In this document: positions 11,485 through 22,898 of the stretch, in pieces
How the letters are laid out: every line of letters begins with the position of its first letter
How positions within the stretch are numbered: the stretch's first letter is position 1
NCBI GenBank assembly: GCA_951394405.1
Contig: OX596346.1
Span: forward strand, 2,512,358-2,576,357
Direction: 5' to 3'
DNA length: 64,000 bases
Origin: Coprinellus micaceus
Taxonomy: Eukaryota > Basidiomycota > Agaricomycetes > Agaricales > Psathyrellaceae
Made by a program: the position numbers and the translations under genes
Notes under the pieces: generated by a model
Told to the model about the DNA's origin: nothing
The model's database searches: none
Seen by the model: only the letters and a program-made list of their open reading frames with translations

Positions 11485-13948
11485 CACCTAGGTCACCCGA
11501 GCTGGCTGGCTCTAAGTCGGACCCAGCTCATCCCAGCTCTCCGACTAGAGCCGGCCAGCTCTGGCAGAGAGCTGGGCTGGACTGGGTGAGCTGGGCGTGC
11601 GGCTAAGCTCAGCGCAGCGTAGCTCAGCTCGTTGACAGTGGGCTGAGCTGTCATGTGACCTGAGCTCAGCTAGCCGGGAAGAGCTGGGACACTCTCAGCT
11701 TGGGCTGGGGGCAACCCAGCTAAACACTTTTAATTATTTTTGATACCATTTTTTTAGCCTGAGCTGAGCTATGGAGCTGAGCTCCTGTCACGCTCCTGTC
11801 ACACTTTGTGTATGTTTGTGTATATTTTGCCAAACCCATGTCATGCCAGGCCAAATTTGATAATGTCATCATGCCAACTAAAAATAAATATGATGTCATG
11901 GGGATAAGATATATCAATGAGGTCAAGATTTTCAGGCACAGGAACGTGATGTGATGTCATCAATATTGTGATATCACGCCTCCAATGATGTCACACTCCT
12001 TTAGATAAGAAATGGGCAGATTGTGAGGACTCCAATCATACTCAGTTTTTGACCGATAAGGGTGATTTTTATATCTTTAGAAAGCCCTCAATCAGGGCTT
12101 TCCAATGTATGTAATGTTGCTTTAACTACTTTGATACAGGTTCCAAGATCAAGCATTCTTGTGGATTTTCAATGATCTGGGCGGTTGCAAGCACAGTTTT
12201 CATCTCAATACCTGCTCTCTGATGGAGAGCTATTAAGGGCTACCTGTAGTACCCCTAGCAATGTTTTTCCCTGTCTCAATCCCTACCAGTGCTGTGGAAT
12301 TAACCTCAAAGCACCAAAAACACTCAACGACAGCTATACACATGCCCATTCTTGATGGACACTGTGGGAAGACTAACCACTATGCACATAAAATCCAGAT
12401 TCAAAAGCAATGCCGAATACAAAAGACCGGAAATGAAATGGATCACACATGCCCAGGATATAGGAGGAACACTGCCGGCTTGCAGCACTTGTGCTGAACA
12501 ACTTTGCACTTGGGTTACAACTGGCAGTTTGGTCAATATTGTAGTAATGGGTGGTCCGTTTCCTTAGGTGTCCTTTGACATTTGTATTTGTGTATGATCT
12601 CCTCCCAATTACCTAAACCATAAAGCGTGGGAAACATTATGGGCACCCCAAACCCACAATATGTTGATTATCACACAACTTGCTTGAGCACTGATTGCAA
12701 TGGATGGTGCTGGCCTGGTACTTGGAGCAGTGGTTTATACCATGTGAGATTACTGTCCCAATAGCCTTTGGGTGATCCAAAAGTATCTGTTTGAAAGCCC
12801 ATGCAATAGAACAAGCACGCATTTGCCATCCACGCCACCATATGTGGTCAGGCAAATTTGATGAGGGGTTCTTGTGTGATTTATTGGTGATAGAGAATAG
12901 CTGGGTGATTACACTGCATGTGTTTCCCAGCCCCCAATGTCAAAGTCTGTTCACTAATAACCCAAATACATAGGAACCCCAGTGTGTTAGGGATTGTTGC
13001 ATGCTGGTACTGGTCTTTGCATACCATCCTATGGGGCCAGGGATATCTAAGGGTGTGCTCTTCTGTGATTTATGGGTGGTAGCAGGTGGTGGGGTGATCA
13101 CATTGCATGACTCTGCTTGCCTCTACTGCCAAAACTTGTCTTCTAATTATCCAAATACTCCTCTGGCCCAGTGTGTTATGTGTAGTCATGCAGTAGTACA
13201 TGCCCTCTTGTTTGCACATCACATTGTGTGCCAACATAGCCTAAACAGTGTCCTCACAAAGCCTGGAATTTTGGAATCCGCCATTTTGCATCCGTGGGAG
13301 CCGAATTTGACTTCGCAACGCACACATCCAAATAGAGGCTGACAAGGGCTTTCTAATGATGCCAAAATCATCCTTATCGGCCAAGAATTGACTCTGATAT
13401 TAGGCATGCGATTTTGAATAGCCTTATCTAAATGAGTGTTATCTCCGATCTCAGATCTGCATGATGTCATTGACAGCTTGGCATGTATGACATCACGATC
13501 TGCATGACATCATATCTATTTGTGTATGTGTGACATCATCATTTGTTTGTTTGTCATGTTTGTCTTTGTTTGTTGTGTTGCACACCGGTCACATCTGTCA
13601 CAGTGTGACTGTAACACCCTAGCTGAGCTCACCTGAGCATGAGCTCAGCTGTAGGGTCCAGCTCAGCTCAATAGCCTGGTATGATTGGAGAAACTGGTAC
13701 CTGAGCTGAGCTTTGCATGCTTGAGCTGAGCCCCCACTGTGCAAGCAGCTCAGCTCCCCGTACCAGCTGGGCAACTCTCAGCTTAGCTGGGAATAGCTCA
13801 GCTCAGCTGGAGATACCCCCAGCCCAGAGCTGAGCTGACGCAATTTTAGCTGAGTCTGATGCCAGCCTGCCAGCCCAGCCCAGCTCTCTGCCAGAGCTGG
13901 GACGAGCTGGGTCTGACTTAGAGCCGGCCAGCTCAGGTGACCTAGGTG
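11485..13948. mobile_element. Family A non-coding TIR element, 2464 bp
   Basis: Its ends are CACCTAGGTCACCCGAGCTG and the inverse, with the inverted match continuing about 45 bases (GGCTCTAAGTCGGACCCAGC). Just inside each end are about 300 bases packed with AGCTGAGCT/AGCTCAGCT words, then TGACATCAT-rich DNA, then the shared module (11991-12088 on +, 13345-13438 on -). The interior (12100-13340) has no long open frame but is similar to the interiors of the copies at 30460-33077 and 44397-47061. Flanks differ (CTGATTAC left, TTTTTACA right): hAT on one side, foldback arm on the other, so the outer parts have been rearranged. Confidence 0.85.
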
Positions 13949-14460
13949 TTTTTACAATTAGAAATAGACAAAGAGCAACATACAGACCATATATGGAAGG
14001 CAGAAGCTAAAGCCTTTCTAAAAGAATTCAAATAATAATTAGTAGACAAGAATTCACAGAGATATATAGTAAGCAATCCAAACAGGGATAATGTCATAGT
14101 GTTAGTAGACTGTTCCACATGTGGAAGACAGTTGTGCTTAAACATGTTTTGGGGCTTATTAGCTTACAAAACATTTAAAAAGATACATTATATGTATAGC
14201 TGCACCCATTCAGAAGCTGCTACTATTGCTGGGTATGGGTGGAACATAAGCTATAGAAGGGTGGAATGGGAGGTGGAATATAGAACAGATTTGGCTCCCA
14301 ATGGGGAATTGGAATGGATATTTGGAACAGAAATGTGGAATAGTGGACCAGAAAATGGAATAGTGGAAGGGGGAACATGAGTGGAATGACCCCCTTAAGG
14401 CCCCATTGGAACACTAAATTAATAGGCCTTCAAGGGGATTATTCTATAGTGACTGAGATG
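13949..14460. mobile_element. Foldback element arm, truncated
   Basis: This is a single arm of the palindromic element at 6631-8288, ending GTGACTGAGATG. It starts where the family A element ends, so the proximal part of the arm is lost. Confidence 0.8.
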
Positions 14461-15800
14461 CCAAGGCTGGACCTGGCTGAGAAGGGCTGGATCTGTCCAG
14501 GGTAGGCCTTCTGCTTAGGTAGTGGATCCTGCAACATATCTTACTTGTTTAGGAGATATGACATCATATCTATTTTGATTTGATACAAGAGCCTATTTAA
14601 AACATGAAGACCTGGTGTTAATTTTAAAACTTGTTACTGTACCTGCATTTAGGGTGTCTGATATCAGCGTTATGACAACTGATGACAACTGTGGGAAAAA
14701 ATCAAATGGACCCAAACTTTCAGGTCACTGTTTCTTATAGGAAGACTGAGAAGTGGCTTATGCCAAGTTTGTATTCAGATCATATTAAAACTGATGCTTT
14801 CTTTATTCACTAGAGGTATTGTGGACATCCAGGAGCCTAACACATCAACAACTGGGTAGACTCTTACTGAACATCTGCTGGACATCTAGTAGATGTCCAT
14901 TATCCTACTGGACATTGACTGGATCTCTACTGGACATTCACAAGACTGGGTACATTCCATACTGGAATCTACTGGACATCCACTGGCCTACTGGACATCC
15001 ACTGGAATCCTGCAGGACTTATGGGGAGTGTAAAGTACAGGATTGGACTCCAATGAGACATCACTACACCTGTCTTTTTTGAAATAGTAGGCTGTGAAAG
15101 AAATTTGACTTACACTGGTATACATAGCCACAATATACATCACATCAATTCTAATATGATCTGAATTCAAAACTCAGTATATGCCACCTATAGTCCTGGC
15201 TCTAAGAAATTATAATCTAAATGGAGATTAATTTTTATCTTTCTTACAATTATAATATTCATATCAGACACCCTGAATGCACATATAGTAACTAAACCAA
15301 ATTGTCACCAGTCTTTTGGTTTTGGATCAGTTCTGACATCAAATCAACATATACATGACATCATATCTTGGCAACAGAAAACATAGGAATTTCTCCACTA
15401 TCTTTTGTGATTTCTCTGGGATTAATGTGATTGAATAAAATCACATATTAAATGTGTGACAATAATTATGATGTTATGCTTCCTAAACAAGGATGATGGG
15501 AATGTTTTCAGTATTTTTCCAGAATCTTCTGGAATTAATGTGACTGAACAATATCATATGCCAAATGGCACATCAGTCATTGGAGTCCAATGAGATTTTT
15601 TTTAATGGACCCCAGATCATAACCTAGTGGTGTCTCATCAGTTTAGCCTGGAAAAACCATCTTTTTGGGACTAATTGGAGTCCAATGCGTGAATTTTGGG
15701 TAGTAGATTGGGGTTGGTTATGTGGGCTAGTCCAATGGAATAGGATTTTGGGGACAAAATACCCCATTGGACTCCAATGGACTCCAATTGAAGAAGTGAG
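14461..15800. repeat. Composite repeat region without genes
   Basis: 14461-14545 matches 57371-57450 (GGCCTTCTGCTTAGGTAGTG). From about 14547 to 15490 there is an imperfect inverted repeat with ends CTTGTTTAGGA/TCCTAAACAAG and an internal inverted pair GGTGTCTGATAT/ATATCAGACACC. Between them, 14870-15010 holds degenerate direct copies of TACTGGACATCCACTGG. From 15575 to 15790 several ATTGGAGTCCAAT palindromes occur. These look like old small DNA elements; I see no coding region. Confidence 0.45.
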
Positions 15801-17122
15801 GCACCAACAAGTACTCCTCAACACTGCCCCCAATGCAACTCCCACCCCTCAATATTATACATTGAGGGCCACATTGAACCACTATCAAAAATACAGGACA
15901 TGGTAGACCGGATATTCAACATGAAGGCACTCAACCTTGCTTCTCCTTCTGGCAAACAGTTCCATCTGACCAACATCCAGAACCCACTCTATATAGCCAC
16001 CTTCATGACATATATACTTATCCTCCATACAGCTTCCCTCACTCACAACAGCCTTGTTAGTGTCAAAGAGTCCTTATAAGTATGTATTCTCTGAATCAAA
16101 GCAACAGTACTTAAATGCTGACAACTGTCAAGGTATCCATTGCATTTGGAAAGCACATAACCCCCCCCCCCCCCCCCTCTTCCCCCCAATAGCTCAGCTG
16201 AACCAAGAGCTGATGCATTTAGTACTACACCTCACCAGGAATATTACGCTCTGTTATATGTCACACAAATTAGCCAAGGACCTCCTTCACATAATTGAGC
16301 CTTTTCTGAAGTGCTGTAATCACTTTTTCACCTAGTTCTATTATATAGAATGTGCATAACACCAACATGGGACTTCCTGCAGCTAATCCAACAGCCTTCT
16401 TCCCCACCGTATATAACTCTGAAATGCCTTCAACCATTCCAGTCAAGACTCAAACAAGCAATCTTGGTCATGCCCCTGCCCTTCCTTCTAGTTCTGATCA
16501 TGCACTCCAAGCTAAATAGACTGCTTCCACCACACTCCCAGTCTATAACTCCTGAAACCCTGCAGCCAAAAAAAAACCCTATGTAAAGAAGCAGCCCCTT
16601 TGCCTCTCCCCATTAGACAGTCTTGTTAAGGGATTATCCAAGCCTTCTTGTCAAAGTAACTCCTGTGGCACCAACAGAGGTATATCCATAGCCGTCACCA
16701 TACTGCCAACTGCACCCTCAATTTCCTAATAGGCATTGCCATATCAGTCTTCAAACAGCCCTTCATCCAACCAACAGCTGTCCAAAAGCCTTCGCTCTGT
16801 TGCACACCCTGCAGCCCTTTCAATAGCCCCATGAACCCACACTCTTCAGCCCCTTGTAAATATGCTGTCTGCTATATGTCCCTATATGTCTTATGTTTGC
16901 ATACAGCCCTAACCTAACACATGCAGGCCCAGGTGGTCTCCTCCTCCACCAACATATATACCACCAATCACTCCCAATGCTATGCAACCTTTTGTACTTT
17001 GGTGAATTCCCCTCCACTCCCATTCATACCCCTTACTACTTAACTCCCAACCACCCAAGAAACTCTCACTCTTTGAACTCTAGCACTGAGCCCATTCATC
17101 TGAACTAAGCCTTTCTCTCCCT
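15801..17122. other. No gene; C-rich strand with a 17-C run
   Basis: No supported coding region. The + strand is poor in G and rich in C/A/T over more than 1 kb, with an uninterrupted run of 17 C at 16161-16177. Short open frames here are Pro/Leu/Ser-rich as expected from composition. A decayed element is possible but nothing is recognisable. Confidence 0.5.
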
Positions 17123-17130
17123 ACCACCTA

Positions 17131-17412
17131 TAGTGATGGTCATGGGTAAACTGCAGGTAGTAGCACAGCCACTCATACCTGTACCCATGGAAACCCACAT
17201 CAAACAAGCCCAAGAACATCCAAAACAGATGAGAAATAACAGAGATATGAGTAATTTAATCATTCACTCATAACCCTCTGAGTTTCTATCTGTTTAGGAT
17301 GTTCTTGGGCTCATTTTCAATTTCACAGGTATGCAGACATCTACCTGTACCCATACCCACACATACCCTACCTGCCAACCTGGCATGTTTTCAATACCCT
17401 TGACTATCACTA
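17131..17412. mobile_element. hAT-type MITE, 282 bp
   Basis: The left end is TAGTGATGGTCATGGGTA and the right end (reverse complement) TAGTGATAGTCAAGGGTA. Exact 8-bp duplications ACCACCTA lie at 17123-17130 and 17413-17420. The interior shares the words CCCAAGAAC and GTTCTTGGGCTCATTTT with the MITE at 417-733, so they are related. Non-coding. Confidence 0.92.
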
Positions 17413-17420
17413 ACCACCTA

Positions 17421-18556
17421 TCACTTAGTACGTCCCAGGCAGGCAATACCTGCTCCCCTTACACACACCCTTGCATAGGGACAAGCTGTTGTCAAACCAT
17501 CAGACAATCATAATGAGTGTAGCAGAAAGGTCAGATACTCCTTTCAAAATCTTTCCAAACCCCAATCACATTTGAAGGAACCCTTTTCATCAACTATGCA
17601 CTGTGAGACTATATTAACACTACAGGTCAGATGCTACCCCATCTCAATCAACTCCAGGCCTTATACCAGAGCCCATTCTATCCCTCACAATACACTATAG
17701 TATTGGCACAAAATGTCTAGGACATTGAAGCCCAACTCAAACTAATATAAGAAGACTCTAACATATTATTATGACCTCAATAAGAGAGTTAGACAAGTGT
17801 TCTTTGATGGTCAACTCTAGACAGGTCAATAGTCTTCTAATACAGCAATTACTTAACTAGTCATTGAGTTCAATGTTGGTGATCATTGTCACTGATACTA
17901 CCAAGACCTATGTTGGTGATAGCTGACATGGGCTTGAGGTATTGAATATGAATAAGACGATTATTGATTCTGGCAAGGCAAGTTAGGCTTGTTCTTAGAT
18001 AGGTCTGATTTGTGGCACAAGAGTTAATATAATAGTTGGGCAAAATAATAACAAGCTAAAGTATATGGGTCTGTTATAAGGTGTACATATACCCATATGT
18101 ACTAGTCACTGTGAGTCACAATAACTATGAGTCAATATAACTAAGAGTTGTTATAACTAATATTGAGTCAGACACAAGTCAGACTTAGTCTGTATAAACT
18201 ACGGATGAATAAGATGTAGTAGATTAGGCTGCACGACAAGTCACTATGAGTTGCCCATAACAAATACAAAATAATAATACAAAAGAGTTTTGCCAAAAGA
18301 ATAATAAGATAAGTTCTTAACAAGATAAGATAAAAATATAGGCATAAGTAAAAGCAGTGAAGCAAAGTGTAAGACATACACCCCTCACACCCCTACCAAG
18401 GCCTCTCAAGGTTTCTTTAACCTCTTGAGCCTGTGATTCCTGCTCCCCCTGTCTTTACTGCCTATCAAAGAGGACAATCCTAATGAAGACTAGACTTCTT
18501 CTACTCCCTCAGGACTCGGGCAGCACCAACAATTCTACCATTGTTCAGAGGGGCAC
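17421..18556. other. No gene; diverged LTR-like start on - near 18378
   Basis: No supported gene. At 18378 reading leftward, TGTCTTACACTTTGCTTC resembles the start of the solo LTRs at 45172-45843 and 47366-48031, so a diverged LTR on - may occupy part of 17900-18378. Its far end was not found. Confidence 0.3.
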
Positions 18557-19030
18557 AGTTACACTTCACTTCACCCCTATGTACTGCTGCAATTTATTTT
18601 TTCTTACTTAGTTATATTTGTGACTCATAGCGACTCGCTGCATAGCTATGCAGCATGGCTTACTATTACACAGCTATTTTTGACTTATAGTGACTCAGTG
18701 CATAGCCATACACAGTATCACTTACTATTGTGCAGCTACTCTTGACTCATACACAGCTATCCCTGACTCATAGCGACTTGCATCTTTGGGTATAAATACC
18801 CCATAGATAGACCTCTGTACCTTATCTTGTTATTGTTTAATCTCAGCCCCTTTTGCCCCTTCTCTATCTTGAATCCTCTTCAAGCTTCTGAAAAACACGC
18901 ACAACTCCACATCAAGCACCAAGCACCACAATCAGCTTTACTAATCCTGGTAAGATAGTAACCACTAACAGATGAACAGACTGCAAGACTCAACTAGAAG
19001 ATCGACCAACCAGTAAGTGCTTAGAGTATC
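18557..19030 (+). mobile_element. LTR fragment, cut by a LINE
   Basis: It aligns with the solo LTR family of 47366-48031: TTACACTTCACTTCACC start, TGACTCATAGCGACT repeats, a TATA box (GGTATAAATACC, about 18789-18800), the CCCCTTTTG block at 18848 and AGAAGATCGACCAACCAGTAAG near 18995-19016. Similarity stops at AGAGTATC (19030), about 180 bases before the expected LTR end, where LINE sequence begins. The rest of the LTR is not seen after the LINE. Confidence 0.6.
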
Positions 19031-19546
19031 GGGCTCCTTGATCCGCAACCACCACCATCTGGTTGCTTCCCACGCCTGAGGAAGGCGTATCGAGGACGGG
19101 ACACAACGACCACTGGCGACACCTCCCTCAGGGAGGTGGATGAACCATTGGACGCCTGGGTTAGACTGCCCTCCACCATGAGCTGTGGCGAAATCGCGTA
19201 GAATCTTCGAGCCTCGACACGAGGCAATAGATTGGGTAAATACGTAACTACAAAACGCGAATGGAAGGAGCTCATACTACCATGAAACCCCAGGCAGATA
19301 GCGTGAGGAGTCTGGATCGAATCAAAACACAGCGACAAAGGGAGAAGGGGAAAGAAGGCCACCGTTGACGCAGCCCAGACAGCGCCAAAATCTAGGTCCA
19401 AGAAAAGGCCCGAGGAACTGGATCACGTGAGGCAGCCACCACGGAAATACCCGAACAACTGCATAGCACACCAGCAAAAAGGAGCGAGGCTTCGATCCCA
19501 ACAAGGCGTGCTACCCTCACACTCACCGCATCTGTCAAAAAAAAAG

Positions 19547-21079
19547 ATGGAAGCTCCCACCGCGCCCTCGGCCGCAGTCGAGGCTCTCCTTGACACACTC
19601 AACAAAACTACTGCGAGCAAGCAATCAGCGTCGACTGTCGAGTACTCTCCAACCAAGAACCCCGACGCCCTCCGCTCGCCAAAACACCTTGTTATCATGT
19701 GTCTCCCTGCAGCAAGTCCCACCCCCCATCGTGACGCCAAGGGCATGCTCCTCTTCAAACCTCACGTCAAACCGGAACCCTCGGCGACTATCAGGAGGAC
19801 GAGCGCGGAGTCTGTGGAGGAGATCGTGACGGCGCTGAGGCAGGCCGCCATGACAACCGAGGTACGTGAACAGCCCGGTATGGATGGGGTGTATTTAACG
19901 AAATCGGAGCAGTCAGTCCACATGGACGAAGACGTGGCTCCCATGGACGCCCAACCCGGACAACCACCAGTCCCGCCCGCCCAACCTGCTGGAGGGGTGT
20001 TTGGAGGAGCGCCTGGAGGCCACGCCGGAGGGAATGGAGGAGGAATCGGAGGAGGTGGAGGTGCCGCCCCGGCCCAGAACCCTGCCGGCAACAACAACCA
20101 CAACAACCCCGCCCCCCAGCTTATCTTACCCGGAATGGCCACCACCCCGCCCCACATGTACCACGGCTTCTGAATCTACAAGCCCGCCCTGATGCACAGT
20201 CTCCACCCCTCGCAACACTTCCTCCTCGAGGACCAAAGTCTCAGGGTCATCATGGTCATCTACGGCGACAACAAGAATACCCCGACGGTCTGGAGAAGGG
20301 CTAGTCTCGTCGGCCTCGTCTCGGCCCTCTGCGGAGGAGAGGTCGCCCTTTTCCCCATGCATCTCAACGTCCCCACGATGCTCTCCCAGCTGGGCAACGT
20401 CTCTGGCAAGGTCCCCCAGTACTTCATCACCTCGCCCCTCACTGCTGAGAACCACGCCTCCCTCCTCGCACGCACCTGCTGGAACAGCCCTGAGGTTACT
20501 GCCCTTGTCGCCAACGCCAACCTCGCCCAGGTGATCCGCATCCTGCAGCTCAGGGGGATCGAGGAAGTGGAGTGGAGCGCCTACAACGTCGAGCTCATCT
20601 CCAACGCCGTCAGAGATGCAATCCGCCAGTCACCCACTGTGTACGAGCACATGGACATGTACCACGAAGCCATCGCCCCTGGGATCTACGACCGCGAGGA
20701 GGCCATGGACGCCCTTGTCGTGGAAATCGAGGTCAGTGCGCGAACCATGCCCAACGGTCACGGAACCGAGTGGACTATGGAGTGGAGGTGCCCCACCAGG
20801 ATCTGGCAGAACGAGGAGAGGTGGGTGAACGCTCTCTGTACTCTCGCCATCGAAACCCCCTTCGGCACCATCAACATCCACCAGGCGCCCATCGTCTGGT
20901 GTGGACTCTGCAGGGGCAATGACCACACCACCGATGTATGCCCTTACCCTAACCTCCCTGGATGGATCGCCCCTCCTCCCCCTCCTGGAGCGAACCCTGG
21001 TACTGGAGGTGGCCGCGGTGGTCGTGGTGGCTTCCGTGGTGGTCGTGGAGGAGGCCGTGGTCGTGGTCGTGGAGCTTAG
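19547..21079 (+). pseudogene. LINE ORF1 (Gag-like, zinc knuckle, RGG tail), one stop
   Basis: ORF1 proteins coat LINE RNA. ATG 19547 (MEAPTAPSAAVEALLDTL) is the first good start; the frame is also open upstream. A Gly-rich, Asn-rich hinge (about 19990-20100) precedes TGA 20171-20173. The same frame continues for 295 more codons: a central domain, one CX2CX4HX4C zinc knuckle (CGLCRGNDHTTDVC, about 20900-20941), a Pro run and a C-terminal Gly/Arg (RGG) tail ending at TAG-type stop 21079. Because frame and domains continue across it, the TGA looks like a point mutation in one protein of about 510 residues. RNA binding is inferred from knuckle and RGG tail. Confidence 0.8.
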
Positions 21080-21548
21080 ACGCCCACGAGATGTAGTATC
21101 GATGCTTGTCGACGAGCCCTAACTCGTCTAAATTATAAAATATATATTCTCCGTCGTGCTACCCACATACTGTGCTTACGAAGATTGAGACCCACCCTGA
21201 GTGACCTCGTACGCCCCAGAAGCAAGGCGAGAGGAGAATGAACATGTTGCAAAGCCCAGATCTCTTGTCTAAGCCCTCGAGAGATCTGAGTTAAATAAAC
21301 GACTGAATGACTGAGTGAGGAGCGACGGTGGCAAACCCAGAGGAATGCTGCACCGAGCTCAGGACAGTAGTTAAAAGTGTCGTGTCGTCACGGTTCCTAT
21401 TGAGCAGTGGATGGGACCGGCCCCACAATTGTGGGATGCCCGGTTGGGCTTAGGCACCTAGGTGTCTGAGTCCCCCAAAAGTCAGCGACGCTGCTGAGAC
21501 TATCATGGCCAGCACCACCCTGAATGTTGGTGAAGCGACGGAGCAGAG

Positions 21549-22880
21549 GTGCACCCCCCCACTCTCAATATAGCAACCATGATAGACACGACACAACAGG
21601 GCTTTTTTAACAATAACAGTGATACAATCCAGGCAAACGGTATTCGTAACCCTGGGGGAGGAGGCGCAGCATTGGGAAACGACGCCGCCCACGCGGCCAG
21701 TGACGACCCCGGGGGGATCGGAGGGCGAGTACGCAGTACAACAGAAACGGGGGAACAGGTGATACCCCAACCCCACCAACTACCCGAAGGTAGTAGGCAG
21801 GCAGGCACAGATGAGCAGGAGGAAGGAGGCCCAACCATGAGCGAGAACACGACGGCGGATAACCCCCAGCACATAGGAGCCGGCGGGGAGGTCCCAGGAC
21901 CCCACGACCAGAACAGCACCGAGCCAAGCCGGACGAAAAAGAAGTCGAGAGCGGCGATGCGACTTGCGTCGCTAAATATGAAAGGCGGTGGTAGCAGGAA
22001 ATCGAGAGAAAAATGGGAGTGGATAAACACAGTCCTGAGAACGAATAGCCTGAGCGTGCTAACGCTACAGGAGACGCACCTAACACAACCGGCCATCGCG
22101 GAACTGGAAGGAAGGTACAGCAGATTTAAAATATTTAATAGCCCACACCCGACCCACCCGAGCAGCAGAGGGGGGGTGGCTATAGTACTGAACAAACACA
22201 ATGTGAAATGGACGAGCGCCGTGAGTGAGGTTATAGTACCGGGGAGGGCGATCAAAGTCAAGGTTCAAATGAACGATGAATCGTCACTCTCAGTGCTTGC
22301 GGTCTATGCACCGTCAGGGGATGACAATGCAAATGCGAATTTCTGGACGGAGCTGAAAGAGCACCATGTTACCTCAGGAGGGACGGTTGACGTGCTGATG
22401 GGAGACCTGAATATGGTCGAGAGCAGCCACGATAGACTTCCCCACAGGCCAGATAGGCAATATGTAGTAGATGTGTTCCAGGAAATGAGAGACCAGATGG
22501 GCGTAAGAGACGGATGGCGAATTGTGAACCCAGATGAGCACAGATTCACATTTAGGACAAAAAAGCGAAACGGAGAGGTGAACTCACGCTCAAGGATAGA
22601 TCACATATATGTGAAAGATAGACTACTAAACAGGTGCGATGAATGGAAGATCGGTGAAACAGGGATAGGCACCGACCACTATATGGTATCAATGTACCTG
22701 ACGCCAAAGGGAATACCGTTCCTCGGGCAAGGTAGAAGCACAGTGCCGAACTTCATCCTTGACTACAAAGTAATGAAGAAGGCAATCGTGACCAAGGTGA
22801 AGGCGGCGGCGGAAAGAATAGAAAGATCCGTACGGCCAGGGTGCTGGACACAGGAGGTGAAACCCCAAACGGTGTGGTGA
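21549..22880 (+). pseudogene. LINE ORF2 part 1: AP-type endonuclease
   Basis: This cuts target DNA to prime reverse transcription. Of 443 codons, the first 135 are low-complexity. The exonuclease-endonuclease-phosphatase fold follows with its usual residues: ASLNMKGG (Asn 143), LTLQETHL (Glu 175), GGVAIVLN, AVYAPSG, MGDLNMVE (Asp 286, Asn 288), SRIDHIYV (Asp 351, His 352) and GTDHYMV (Asp 376, His 377). All catalytic positions look intact. The frame ends at TGA 22878-22880 after TVW and continues in the same frame into the RT part, so this is the N-terminal half of a larger ORF2; TGG to TGA would explain the stop. Confidence 0.88.
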
Positions 22881-22898
22881 AACCTAAAACGGGACATC

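Noticed and set aside
12261..13342. Short open frames inside the family A interior
   Set aside because: None exceeds about 115 codons, frames are not kept between copies, and no domain is visible.
13600..13940. Dense AGCTGAGCT words resembling a satellite or CRISPR array
   Set aside because: Spacing is irregular, there are no unique equal-length spacers, and the words occur only near ends of family A elements. They are subterminal repeats.
21503..22261. 252-codon open frame on - (and its copy at 36050-36808)
   Set aside because: It lies opposite the LINE endonuclease, whose catalytic motifs are clear on +. The antisense frame is a composition shadow.
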